In this document: piece by piece, positions 37,101 through 48,276 of the stretch
How the letters are laid out: the number at the start of each line of letters is the position of its first letter
Position numbering within the stretch: position 1 is the first letter of the stretch
Assembly (NCBI GenBank): GCA_963930775.1
Contig: OZ005697.1
Span: 7,896,292-7,960,291, forward strand
Source of the DNA: Cliona cf. orientalis
Taxonomy: Eukaryota; Porifera; Demospongiae; Clionaida; Clionaidae
DNA length: 64,000 bases
Direction: 5' to 3'
Made by a program: the position numbers and the translations under genes
The notes under the pieces: generated by a model
Databases searched by the model: none
What the model saw: only the letters and a program-made list of their open reading frames with translations
Told to the model about the DNA's origin: nothing

Positions 37101-40100
37101 TGGGAGAGATGACTTGGGCCAACACGCTTACCCTCGTAGTAGTACTCAACTGGCTGCAGCTCATCAAGCTTATCAGGAAGGCGAAGGACACACAGAGCTG
37201 TTGAGATATGGCGTACAAAAAGCGGGAGTAGCTCGTGATACTGAGGTTGCCCTCCACTGTCAGTTAAGTAGATCCATTTGGCAGTGATGATACTTTTGCG
37301 TGTGGGTGACTGTGCTCCTGTTTCTCTCTCGTCTCTGATCCTGGTAATTCTCTGCACTAAACTGTCCATAATCTTCTTCGTTGCTTTACGACAGCTGTCA
37401 GAGATGACTTGTGGACGTGGAGTATCAGTGGTTGCTTTTCCAACAAGTGTTTGGCCACTCTTCTTGATCCACTCGAAGATCCTGTTCAGAACTCCACGTT
37501 TCGGCCTTTTGCTTGATACTTTCTCCGCTGATCGCACACCCTCGGCCATTACAGATTCATGACTTAGTTTATCCTCTTCTGAAACGATCATATTTGCTAC
37601 GACATCCAGCATGTCTTCGTCATCGACTTCTTTCCATTTTCCTTCCACCGTTTTTACTCTCATCCCTGAAATGGTACGGATTTCGATGCGTATGGGAGCC
37701 TCAGCACAGTTAGTACTGCTCCGAAGGTGCGGCGGTGGTTTCTCCAACAGCAGCAGCTTGAGATGTGTCTTACCCACACCAGGCAGACCGAGGAGAGCAC
37801 ACACAATGATTAAGACTCTCACAAACCCCTCCTTCAGAGCCTCAGCAAGAAGTGACTTGGATTTCTTTTCTGCAGTAGATGTATAATGAAAAACTTGACC
37901 ACATCCCCAGTAGCTGCATAGTTAGCAGGTGCATAATATGGTAAAGGTCGTCAATTTAGTGCGTGCACAGTCTACAAGCCACATCGATCCTGGTGCCTCA
38001 ACCACAAAGATGGAGCCTGAGGCCAACTCTCGACTTCGATAGTGATAAGTTTGGATGCTTCAATCACAGGGGATGAACTTGACAGCACTGTATACACTGA
38101 TAGCTTCCAAACTTCAGGCTGGTCGCGGCATGGTACGCAGTGTGCGTGCTATATTATTATATAGCACAAGGCTATAGCTTTATTTATCCACGGGATTACG
38201 TCAGCTAAGAGAACGCGTAAAGTTCGGCCAGCGGTACTTGTCAGAAAAAGTAGCTCTCAGCTTCAACGCATTCACTTGATACAGGCATCAGATACTCTAT
38301 ATACCAGGTACTTACCGATTTTTAAGTCTCAGAAAGGCTCCATTGGGGCCCTAAATTTTCTCATGATTACCTCATAGATTACACCAAAAGTTTCATCATA
38401 CATTACACCATAATTACCTCATAAAGTAAATTGCTACTGGGGACTAACTAAACACTGAGAGGCCAAAAGTTATAGATCTGTCACAAGTTATTGTAGTTGT
38501 ACTAACATGCTCCTCCCCTATCCTATCCCCCCAAGGGTTATTAATAGTGAATAGACTGGCCAATTGCTGTAGCCTAGAGCATACCTAGCTTACATGTCTC
38601 TGCACTACCATAAGGTTGCATTAATTGGTCCAACAGCCAAATGTTCACCTCACATGCAGACATACCTTCCTTCTTATTTATGTTAAACTCCAATGGCTCT
38701 AGGACAGTTTTAATCCTCTCAATCTCATAGGCATGGGTTTGAGTCTTGTCATAGCAATCCTCTAGCTCTCTGTCCACCTCCTCCACTCTCTCCTCCAACC
38801 AGCGCTTGTCTCTCTCTTCTCTTTTGCTCTCCAACTTTTGTTGTAACCTCAGCTTCTTCTGCACACAAAAATAAAAATTATGTTAAATAACCTGCTAATG
38901 ATGCAATCAAGTTACTCTCACCAGCTTGTTCCCAATTTTATCTGCCTGATCACTGGCCTCTTCCTGTAGTGTACAAAAGGAGGGTACCGGTGATAGCCAT
39001 AGGTACGTACCATACATACTCAATTTCTCATAATCTTAGTACACGAGCATGCATACCATATTTATTTGAATAAAAGTCACACCCCAATTAGTAGCCACCC
39101 TCAAATAGTAGCCGTACGCATGCACGAGCACAATTAAATGGATGTGGCCACGATCACAAGCCACGAATGATCGTTAGTTTGAGGCAAAAAGTGGCATAAA
39201 ATGTCCTAGTTTGGTTCCGCTGTCATAATGTATCTTGAATATTTGAAAATCAGTCTGAAAACAAGCCTACCACAAATTAATAAAAGCCGCCCTCGAATAA
39301 GAGCCACCCTCAATTAGTAGCTGCACTCCAGCAAGGCTAAAATTAATAGTAGCCGTGGCTAGTATTCGAATAAATATGGTACTTGCACACTGTCACACAA
39401 AAAGACTTCCTATAGACATATCAACACTGTGGTGGTCCATGACAGGTTGCATGGTATGTACCAGTGCTTCAATGGGAGGTGCCCACAGGGCCAGGACCTG
39501 CCCTATTAAAAAAAAAAAAGGATTTTCCCACTCCCATAATATTATTGAACAATCACAAACTGTAAGCCTTCTTTGTCAACTCTAGTATTTGGCATAACAT
39601 TTGTAGTGCCACGCTCGGTCTCCAAATCACACTGGTTAGCAGACTCACTCGTGTCCGCAAGAGGTCGCAGGACCCCAGACAGGCCCCCATGCACCTGTAA
39701 CGACTGCTCCCTGCCTGTGCACTCTTACAGTAGTAGTAGGAATTAAACAAAGGGACAATACTAGGGAGAACTGAACAATACAAACATGTACACACTATTT
39801 ATATAATCCATGATGTAATACAGGAAGTAATCAGTTTCACAATGTTTCCTGTTCGTTACATAAAGCACTGGGGGTAAAGTAATCGGTTGTGTCGTTGTTG
39901 TCGTTGTTGTTGCCGTTAGCAGAAAAATCACCATAATATCTCGAGATTCTGCTCATGCGCATAACATTGAAGATTATGTACTTGTAAAGGTCGTCAATAA
40001 TGCTAGTGGCACATGTTTGGCTGGTAGCTATTCGCAGACTGGAATGCAAAGCGTCTGACTACCATAGGTTGGCTGTAGTATATATGTGTTAGGCGAATTA

Positions 40101-42318
40101 CTTAAGACTACACTTCCTAATTTGGAATGTGCAGCTGGTGCAGTGCATGCACAGCAGATTACTTTTGTACAAGCCACACTGCACTAGCTAATTGACTTAG
40201 TCTGTACTACACGTATATATATATACGGCGGTACTACATGTATCACTATGGAGATGGGTCAGAGCTTAACCAATGGAAATACCCTGCAGCTGGCCACTCC
40301 ATATTGCTAATGATCTTCGCCTAACACATCTGACACGCAGTCGGACGCTCCTTCGCCGCCCTTCGGGCGGCTCATATGCTCCTGATACAACCAGCAACAA
40401 AAGCAGATCTAGCTCTAGATTGCGCAATGTGTGTACAGGTATGTGCTCTATAGAGCTCTAGTATTATTACTGAAATTATACACTATGACTCATCTACAAT
40501 ATCGTCTGACTGAGGTCTCAAGTTTCCCTTGAAGCATACCCTACCATCTTTGAAAGAGCAAGTGCCCTCTTTTTCTCCATGTAGGCCAACTCCAAAGCCA
40601 ATTCTTTCTTTCCTTCCATTCTGGCCATCTGTCTGACTGAGTAACCTTTGGGTATTTCCGATGCATGAAGATGACAATAAGACTCTAATTTCTATAATGT
40701 AACAACAATAACAATCACTATTAGTTATAGTTACAATAGTTAGTCATTCCTACCCTGTCCCATTTATCATACTCCTCCTATGGTGATAAAAAATTAAGAG
40801 ACAAAAATTGAGAGTGAAAACATAATTATACTGCTCCGAAATAGAATATTCACAATCCTTACCTCGTGCTGGAATTTCTTCTCCTATATTATACAAAAAA
40901 AATATAATATTATTATATTATAGCTAGAATTTACTATAATTATAGAAAAGGACGATCATTATTAGGTCTATGACTTGCCGACATTTCCCTATTAATTCAC
41001 AAGGCACCATTTGGAAAACAACAGAGCAGCTCTATGCATAAACTTGGTATAAAGTTAAGTGTACTAGTATTTCGACCAGATTCCCAAGCTCGGGCACTTT
41101 AGAAAACAACGAAGATTCTCTATAGATATGCAATAAGTTTGGGTGCACTACTAAGCTATTGCCGTCAGTGATGCTTCAACTGCAATAGTACATGCTCTGG
41201 TCATGTATCATGTAATGGGGCAAAGGACATCACCTGTCCAAAGAGGGAATAGCTATTCACCGTTGACAATGTCTATCATGCATGACTGCCATTGAGGGTC
41301 AGTATAACCATCGTTTTATGTATAGTCTGGGGTACCAGCCCCTTCGCAAGAGAGAGGAATTAAGGGCCTGTTAGCATCACTATACTACTCTTATTAGTGT
41401 AATGAATGTAATTTTTATTACGTTGTGGACTGCAACTCAATTGCAAGTGGCTGCTAACCAAAATCATCGCGCATGTGCCAATGATTATGGGACTACGTAC
41501 GTACTGGCGCGATTCAAAGCCAATCGCACATAGTGTGATCAAGTATACTGCAGATTGGCCACATTCCAGATATTATGAGGTATAATATATCGATGTTATC
41601 AGACCCTTCCTCTCTTTTGCGAAGGGGCTGGTACCCCAGACAACGTTTTATGAGCCCTTGCTATAAGTGTATACATGATATTGAACCTCTCGTACTTGAC
41701 ACTTAACCATGGTGTGCATACAGGGTAAGAAGTTTGGAGTATTATAATTATAGCTAGTTCATGATAATATTATTGAGTCATCAAATAAGGAAGCACAGTC
41801 AGTATTCTTGTGACACAGGCAGAGATAAAAGAGATATTCATTGATATAACATTAACACTTTATGTGTGGGGTATTTATAGGATTGCATGGTACATGTACA
41901 TTTATTTTACCTGATATTGCTTCTTCTCAACCTACAAGGATCATAACAGAAAGAATACTAAATCATCATTGATGACACATTAACATTATTAGTTAATTTT
42001 GTAGCTAGATCTAGTCCAACAAACTGATCAACAAGATTCCATATTTAATAAACAAGTGTCATAGCAAATCATGATTACCATCACGATTAACACTTCGTAG
42101 CTACCGCCCACGTGCACAGTGAGACTGGCTACGAACGCTTGATAATGAAAGCAAAGGCTTGTAGACAAATTCTCAGGTCGCAATCGGCTATCATGATCAA
42201 GGGCGTATAGACCCCATTCGGGGAGTTTATACGCCCTTGGCTATATCGAATATGATCAATCGCTATTAGATATACTCACCTTCAGTCTGGCAAGCTCGAC
42301 TTCAAAAGTAGTATCCAT
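34190..42318 (-). CDS. Coiled-coil / Roc GTPase / COR / death-domain protein, complete
   Basis: Thirteen exons join in frame to 1080 aa: 42280-42318, 41911-41931, 40863-40883, 40754-40777, 40545-40691, 38922-38963, 38666-38858, 36208-37869, 35266-35835, 35114-35185, 34863-34943, 34717-34785, 34190-34491. Residues 1-160 are charged helix/coiled coil (MDTTFEVELARLKVEKKQYQ...). A Roc GTPase follows: P-loop GLPGVGKT near 190, switch LTDSGGQPQYHELL near 365, THVD (G4) near 450. Next is the COR domain (ELLLQELAKELGRGVLSRAE..., VVFIDSQIPLDKISELV, ending SGRLESHHLIWFG), then a Ser/Thr-rich linker. The C-terminus is a death domain (HKWRDIGDLVVPWQQLAVWA ... WEGLYELLNDSELGQVATEL). Roc-COR proteins are nucleotide-dependent dimers; the death domain recruits other death-fold proteins. 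This suggests an apoptosis or immune signalling switch, as in DAPK1, but without kinase or LRRs. Head to head with the Ig receptor at 42742. Confidence 0.88.
39054..39382. mobile_element. MITE with TACCATATTTATT.GAATA ends
   Basis: Left TACCATATTTATTTGAATA and right TATTCGAATAAATATGGTA are inverted repeats at TA ends (Tc1/mariner-like target). The interior has repeated TAGTAGCC/GCCACCCTC units. It lies in the intron between exons 5 and 6 of the Roc-COR gene. Confidence 0.85.
41325..41641. mobile_element. MITE with ~33 bp inverted repeats and 9 bp direct flanks
   Basis: GTCTGGGGTACCAGCCCCTT continuing CGCAAGAGAGAGG on the left is mirrored on the right with one change. CGTTTTATG occurs just outside both ends (41312-41320 and 41645-41653), a candidate target-site duplication (8-9 bp is typical of hAT and Mutator-like groups). 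Intronic in the Roc-COR gene. Confidence 0.85.
42198..42239. repeat. Hairpin, CAAGGGCGTATA family
   Basis: CAAGGGCGTATAGACCCC and GGGAGTTTATACGCCCTTG fold back on each other. Related by sequence to the foldback at 14980-15214. It sits just downstream of the first exon of the Roc-COR gene. Confidence 0.75.
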
Positions 42319-42741
42319 GTTTTATCGACAACTTTCAATTAATGTACCCGTTGACCTTGTAATACCCCCTGCTCATAGCGCTGTATATGCGCATGCGCTA
42401 ATCGGAACGTCAGCCCGCGCGTTACCAGGACGATCGCATCAGCAGGAATCGATGTTCGTTTGGGAAAGCAGCTAATTTTAGTAGCTTTTATTGAAAGTTT
42501 CGTCGGATTCAAAGTATTAGTGATCATAATTTCCGAGCGATTCAATGGTCTACGCTAAAAAAGGAAGGAACTCCGACGCCCCACGAGAAAAAAAAAATTA
42601 ATAGTAATAGCGTTGGGTTAAAGGTCATCGATTCGTGATCGAGTAGTGACCGAGTGCGCATGCGCAAAACGCTTTCCGCGTTCTACCAACTTCAACTGCG
42701 AAGACCGTGAGAGGTGAAGAATTCCACGTCGTAATGCAACC
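42319..42741. promoter_or_regulatory. Bidirectional promoter between Roc-COR gene and receptor G1
   Basis: 423 bp separate the two divergent start codons. The region is CpG-containing and carries two NRF1-like palindromes, ATGCGCATGCGCTA (about 42388) and GTGCGCATGCGCAA (about 42655). The same arrangement recurs in the duplicate at 54576-55456. Shared regulation of the two genes is inferred from this geometry. Confidence 0.6.
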
Positions 42742-43996
42742 ATGTTATTCAGAGGAACTAGTCTAGCACTGTTTTATCTCACAGCAGCTACAACAATCTC
42801 AAGCTTCAACTTCTTTGTACAAGGTACAACTTTAATAATTTCAATAAGGTTGAGTCAGTTTACTGTACGCATGCATAATACTATTACTACTGATAATATT
42901 TTTAATAATTCTCCCTTTTTGTCATAGTAGCAAAAGCAATAATTCTATACTCAATAGTAACATGAATTATTGAATATTATTTAATATCATCATCATGATC
43001 AGCATGAGTGCTGCATGGGTACTATGATGCCTGTCACCCTACATTACAACTATAACCCTTAATAATATTGTATTAGATGATTGTGTACTTACTGAATTGA
43101 AAATGTAATTCTAAATTAAAAACAACAGGTAACTGCACTCACTTTTTCGATTATGTTCCCCTTGAGAGTGGTCCGTCCCCTCCATGCGATCCAACCGGAG
43201 TTTGGCTTTTGCTCCACTGTTCTGGATTTGCCCCCCCTTCATCCTCCGTCAGGATCATCTGGATGTTCACACCTGACTTGAACACCCCCTATATTGAAGC
43301 ATCGTTCTTCAGTCACCCCAATTGGTTGGCAATGTACTCAAGTAATATTGTTGTAAGTGGCCCCTACACTGGTTATCTGTACAAGGAGGGCCGCGTGGGG
43401 ATTTCACCAGGGGTCCAACCAGACATCATGGGATACTATGCATGCACCTTCAAGCACACAAGCACAGACACAACACCAGTGTTTGCGCTTACACCTCCAA
43501 TCCTCATCAATGCTACGCCGGGAATCACTACTCCGTGTCCTACTAATAACTTTTTTTCGTTTGCCGAATTAATGTCGCCAGAGATTTGTGCAGAGGCTGT
43601 GGTGACAACCACCCCAGAACCTGTCACCACAACTCAAGAGATCGACAATTATACTACAACTGAATCTCAATCTACTGTTTCTGATGGGGAAAAATGCTGT
43701 GGGCATGCAGCGTACATTGGTGTGGCTGCTGCACTCTTTACTAGCATTTGCATTTGTATTGTTGGAGCCAGTGCATTCACAATTTCTGAGGTGCTCCACA
43801 GAATACAGAAAAAAAGACATAGGAAGCTATTTGTTGGTAAGTGTGATCACATAAACATGCATTAATTTTACGTCAAAACTGTATGTCATAATAAATTATT
43901 ATAGATCGTAATGTGATTGATCCTCGAAAGAGTGAAGAGCATCATCTGGGAATTGATGGGTGCAAGGCATGTGCTAAGCTGAGAGAGAAAGACTAG
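42742..43996 (+). CDS. Type I Ig-fold receptor G1 (short tail)
   Basis: Three exons join in frame to 293 aa: 42742-42823 (signal peptide MLFRGTSLALFYLTAATTIS), 43129-43836, 43905-43996. The ectodomain has one V-like Ig fold: B-strand Cys in WLLLHCSGF, Trp in VRIIWMF, and the F-strand signature PDIMGYYACTF. A linker with NATPGITTPCP, a membrane-near SPEICAE motif and a Thr-rich stalk follow, then a membrane segment beginning AAYIGVAAALFTSICICIVG. The tail is basic (RIQKKRHRKL) with ..GCKACAKL and no tyrosine motif, so signalling would need a partner. Both introns are phase 1, as is usual for Ig exons. Ligand unknown. Same family by layout and the CAE motif as the receptors at 57-64 kb. Confidence 0.85.
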
Positions 43997-45065
43997 TGAT
44001 CACAAGAAGTCACTCCACGTACAGCAAGTGAATGGATCCTATGATAGTAGCCATAACCATGGAAAGAACATCATTACTATTAATTTATTAGCTAAGAGGC
44101 TTTAGTTGACATTGTATTAACTTATAGTCTATGATAGTGTAACAGTGACTAGTATTATAGTGTATGTGTATTATTGTGATTGCACGTGATTCTGTTGTAT
44201 GTCATATGATTGTCATGTCAACCAATCAGATTGTTACATGTAGTTTTTGTGTGTGTGCACTATCAATTAATGGTTGTGTGTATGCATCGTTATTCTCTGT
44301 GCTGTCAGCTGCTATTCTGAATCAAGTTATATTATAATTCACAAGTAGCTATCACCCGAGGTCCTGTGACAATAACTATTATAATAATCACTCTTTTGCA
44401 CTTGCACAGTTCTGATCGTAGCATAATAATATGCCACATGTAGTCTATAGATCTATTAAGTTTTTGATATAGAGCATTAGTGCAGCAAAGAAAATAAGCT
44501 TACTCTATTATAATAATTCAACTGCAATCATATCCAATAAGTTAACACATTCTCTTTTATCTCATCCAATTCTCTTTTGCAAAATCTGGGCTAAAATTAT
44601 CTATTTTCTTAGCATTTTTTTAATAAAGGTAGTAAAAATCATTTATTTCTTTAGCATGGATGCTGGACAAATGATGTAAAGTAATAGTAATTCATGTCAA
44701 AATAGGAATGATTCTTCTCAATTCTTTCAGGAACACTACAATCTAAGAGAATACAAAGAATATCTTAAATTTTTAGTATGGCACCTAAAAAATCAACAAA
44801 ATATTTCTCAAAAGAAAACATAATTTTAAAAACATCTATTAGTTTTCACACTCCATGTCCTCCCTTGAGCATCACTGCTTGAAATATCAGACAGTGAGTT
44901 GAATTTAAGAGCAAAGACAGCTCAGATTAAGTATAGGTGTCCTACAGAAGAGAGAATATTGACATTAACGTAATCATGGTCGTCAAAGATGTACAGATGA
45001 CAATAATTTTTGTCCAAATGAAAGCAAAATTATTAGAGGTCCTGAATATGAGGCAGCCAGATGCC

Positions 45066-45300
45066 AAAAATTTAGGTACCACAGTAAAATCCATCAGTGA
45101 TTGCTAGTTACTACCTAAATTTAGGCACTACTATAATACTATGGCCCAATATTCACATTTTGGAGCATGCTATAGGGGTAGACACCTAAATTTAGGTACC
45201 ACAATAACATCTGGCACCTGTGGTGGCTAGCCACAACCTAAATTTAGGTACTGCTACAATACTGTGTCCCAATATTTCATTTTGCTTTAGTGGAGACTGT
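45066..45300. repeat. Two tandem ~118 bp units with CCTAAATTTAGG palindrome
   Basis: Each unit runs AAATTTAGGTACCACA.TAA.ATC...ACCTAAATTTAGG.ACT.CTA.AATACT.TG.CCCAATATT. The 12-bp perfect palindrome CCTAAATTTAGG appears at about 45113, 45185 and 45234, and again at about 53973. Confidence 0.8.
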
Positions 45301-45320
45301 TGTTATAGTGTCACATGACT

Positions 45321-45343
45321 CCCCCCCCCCCCCCCCCCCCCCC
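45321..45343. repeat. 23-base poly-C tract
   Basis: Uninterrupted C run. Another interrupted C run lies at about 45758-45772. Confidence 0.98.
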
Positions 45344-46454
45344 AAAAGTTGTCCCCCGGACACTGTACCCTAGGGTAGTATGTCCCCGGGGCGGATGTAC
45401 TTCAATAGAGTAGGGTGTCTCCTTAGGACATTTGACACTAGAGCCATGTGTCCTTTCTAGCACTATGTGTCCCCATAGTCTGGCGTAGCTGACCCTTGGT
45501 TAATGTCCTCATATGTACAGAATCAGCCTTCACGGCATATACATGTATAACTAGGTAGCTAGCTAAGTCAAAGTGGCAGGAAACACAATAAGTTAGGCAT
45601 GCTCCTACAGGAAAATTTAACCCTCATGCAGTGAGTGCTCATGGAGTAGTTTGATAGTATAATAGCATACAAACAAGTATACCTATTCCAAAAATGAGGG
45701 AGCTTAGTCCCCCTTCTTTGCACTGAGCGTATAGTGGGATGGCTCTAGCATTCCCCGCCCCCCCCCCCCCCCAACATTTATCTGTGTGGGGACATGTAAC
45801 ACTGGAGAGGATCTAGGACATTCTACTCTAGGGTTCATGCCGGGAGGGGAGGGGGGGGGGGGCACGTGGCTCTAGTGCAGAGTATCTCGGGGGACACTGG
45901 CGGGGAGACACTGGGACAGGCAGCACTCTAACCCCGTTTCTAATTAAAGCACACTAAGTAGAAAACAATGACTCAGAATTGTTACAAAGGAAATCGTATT
46001 CTCTTAATTACTGCCTTCAACTCCACTTCTTACTCCGCTCAAAGGGATTCTACTATCCTGGGCCACACAGACACATCATAGTTGTACAGCTATAGCTAGC
46101 TATAGTATTAAAAATAATTTTAGCTAGCCCATAGGCTAGCCCTTGGATAATAGCACTAAAACGGAAAGGCTTACCAAATAGTAGGTGCAAATAATCATCC
46201 TTTTGAATCTGCCTCTCTTTCTGCATTTACCGGAGGTACCACCATCGCGCTGTGAAGGTAGCTTCGAACCCAGGCTCTGACAGACAGCCGCAGTGCTTCC
46301 AAGATCCCGCTTCTACATGAACTTTGACATCCGAATTTTGCAGCTGTCATCGAAGAGTCCAACATGGCTCCTGATAACTGCTAGCGGTAGATTAGTGCAG
46401 CTACGCTTATTGTGTTCTGTATATGATTTTTTTGAAGTAGAGTAGATGTTGCAG

Positions 46455-46985
46455 TTATGAGTCACTTAAACAGTGATAGATCACATATAGGTAATTAGGG
46501 GGTTATTATTGTGGTTGCATTTTTTAAGGACTTCCCAAGGTGTCTATTGCATGGGTTGTGAACGATGTCGCATGTAGAAAAAATCATGATTTTTAAAAAT
46601 TATTTTGTCAGCCATATTACTGAATGTATTATGGGTCGCCTGCTGGTATTATGAGTCACCACCTTAACTGGCATGTAAATCAGCAGTCACAAGGTTCTTT
46701 CAAGTGATGGTATGACCATGGCAGCCATCTAGATGTGAGGCATGGTGTGACACAAACTAATGGCACTTGGATGGGCTAAGACGGATACATTTTGCTTAGG
46801 TAGGACAGCAAAAACAGAAATCCTTCTTTTTATAAATTCAACACAAAGCATGTGTAAACTCACATGAAAATACATCAGGTAGCAGAGACAATTTATCAGA
46901 TGATAGATCTTGTAAGGTACAGTTTAGTGATCCAGCAAATGGACACTTCCACATGGATGACCCATAATACATGCTGACTCATAAT
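46455..46985. repeat. Dispersed ~530 bp repeat, copy 2
   Basis: Homologous to 79-614. Its ends TTATGAGTCA and TGACTCATAA form an inverted repeat, with another TATTATGAGTCAC inside. Non-autonomous DNA element likely. No coding capacity. Confidence 0.75.
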
Positions 46986-47429
46986 AGAAGCATCCACTCT
47001 ACACTAAAACCTGCATGAACTAAATTCGCTCAGTTTCAACTAGCTATAATTTAGCACAGCCATGAGTCTGGCTGCATGTCAATCATAGGGTCAGTGGGGA
47101 TTAAATAGAATCGCGGCCTCGAGCAATATACTAGCTAGGCTTAGCCTCGTACCCAGGCTCTTTGATCGAGGGCACTTAGGTGACTGAGCATGACAATACC
47201 TATGTGTGGCTCATAGTATATAGATTCATGTGGATAGGCTGGCTAGCTAGCAAAGAAAATGATAAGCTAATACTGACTCTGAATTTAGCATAGGCACACA
47301 AGGGCAATGTCCCCCCACCCAGGCTTTGGTGAGCCACACATGCTATATAACCATAAGAGAAGCACAGAATCTAAGGCTATCAATTGTATAACTATTGTAG
47401 AATTGTCTAGCTACAAACCCGGTGTAGGA

Positions 47430-47580
47430 GCGATATGGTACCCCCCCCCCCCCCCCCCCCCCCCCCGTGAAATGGGCCCCCCGTACCCCCATATCGCTAG
47501 CGGTATGGACAGTCCTCCAGGGGCCCTATATATCTAGAGGTTTGGATCCTCCCAGTGATATGGACACCCTAGCCCTATGT
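47430..47580. repeat. ATATCGCTAG palindrome cluster with 26-base poly-C
   Basis: GCGATATGGTACC, a run of 26 C (47441-47466), then CATATCGCTAGCGGTATG (47490-47507), TATATATCTAGAGG and AGTGATATGG. A related cluster with a poly-G tract lies at 53595-53726. Confidence 0.75.
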
Positions 47581-47858
47581 GTGACGAAGCGCCTTAGGAA
47601 GGTGTAGTAACAGCGTCCCTCGTACTCGCTTCGTCGCCTACAGCACGAGCGTCGTGGCCATAACTTGCACAATTCACTGTTCTATCCCATTGCGTGGGTG
47701 GAACAAAGGCTTTTATCAGAGTGTATACAACTTACTACGTGTGTAGAACTTATAAGTGGGGTATAACTTCCCAAGCTGGGGTATAACTTTCCAACTTATT
47801 GCCCAGTTATCTTCAGCAGTTCACAATCACACGAATACAATAAAATACAGTAGTAATG

Positions 47859-48276
47859 GTAGCGTAGCGACCAATCAGTATAGTCCGTTTGAACTAGTCA
47901 TTTTCAAGAATCGTTGAAAAAATGGAGACGCCAGACTTTCCTCGCTGCCCTGGATACTCTCCTTGGCAGCTTCTTGCACTTCAGCATCAGTAGTGGTGTT
48001 GAAGCGAGACACGGAGGAGAGCGCTAGCTTCTTAGACAGTTGAGGCAGACTGAGACTTTTTCGCTTGCGTTCAGCCGCTGCAGCCTTTTCTTCGTTCTCT
48101 ATTTCTTCATCTAATCTCTCCGCGAGTCCTTGGGTACCACAACAGTCAAATTCGACCATGCCCAAACATGCTGGAGAGTGTCCAGGGCAGCGAGGAATGT
48201 CTGGCGTCTCCATTTTTTCAAAGATTCTTGAAAATGACTAGTTCAAACGGACTATACTGATTGGTCGCTACGCGTA
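47859..48276. mobile_element. Foldback element or inverted duplication with ~103 bp arms
   Basis: The left arm (47859-47962) and right arm (about 48173-48276) are reverse complements with only a few changes. They include the words GCGACCAATCAGTATAGTCC, TTGAACTAGTCATTTTCAAG and an ATGGAGACGCCAGAC start in each arm, and surround about 210 unique bases. Either a foldback transposon or an inverted duplication of the 5' end of a small gene. Confidence 0.88.
47875..48213 (-). CDS. Hypothetical 112-aa protein inside inverted duplication
   Basis: Open frame METPDIPRCPGHSPACLGMV ... LDEEIENEEKAAAAERKRKS ... SVSRFNTTTDAEVQEAAKES. The middle is an acidic-basic helix. I recognise no domain. The last ~30 codons lie in the left arm of the inverted repeat, so they are the antisense of a copy of the gene's own 5' end; the natural C-terminus may have been lost. 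The start codon sits 44-174 bp from the NF-Y/RFX/CRE-like cluster at 48257-48387, which supports transcription. Could be a transposon-internal frame instead. Confidence 0.4.
   Translation of the reverse strand: METPDIPRCPGHSPACLGMVEFDCCGTQGLAERLDEEIENEEKAAAAERKRKSLSLPQLSKKLALSSVSRFNTTTDAEVQEAAKESIQGSEESLASPFFQRFLKMTSSNGLY

Larger units (their letters stand above)
42275..44540. repeat. Segmental duplication, copy 1 (promoter + exon 1 + receptor G1)
   Basis: High identity to 54527-56995 from the first Roc-COR exon, through the shared promoter and the complete Ig receptor, to the 3' flank ending near ATCATATCCAATA. Differences are small substitutions and indels plus one 479-bp insertion in copy 2. 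Confidence 0.93.
43997..46454. other. Non-coding repeat-rich stretch
   Basis: 3' flank of G1, then AT-rich DNA, tandem CCTAAATTTAGG-bearing units and poly-C/G rich blocks with repeated TGTCC/GGACA words (45320-45930). A 57-codon frame at 46195-46365 (minus) has no further support. No gene called. Confidence 0.5.

Noticed and set aside
40340-40375. GC-rich CGCCGCCCTTCGGGCGGC hairpin as a terminator
   Set aside because: Bacterial-style terminators are not expected in nuclear animal DNA, and no gene ends here; it lies in an intron.
40483-40677. Minus-strand frame starting MSSSCIGNTQ
   Set aside because: Alternative frame of the exon at 40545-40691; the splice-compatible frame reads KLESYCHLHASEIPKGYSV instead.
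43436-43820. Minus-strand frames across receptor G1 (and 56147-56525 across G2)
   Set aside because: Antisense shadows of the Ig exon; conserved only because the sense exon is duplicated.
46195-46365. 57-codon minus-strand frame in a CpG-bearing block
   Set aside because: No recognisable protein feature and no following exon; may mark a promoter but cannot be supported.
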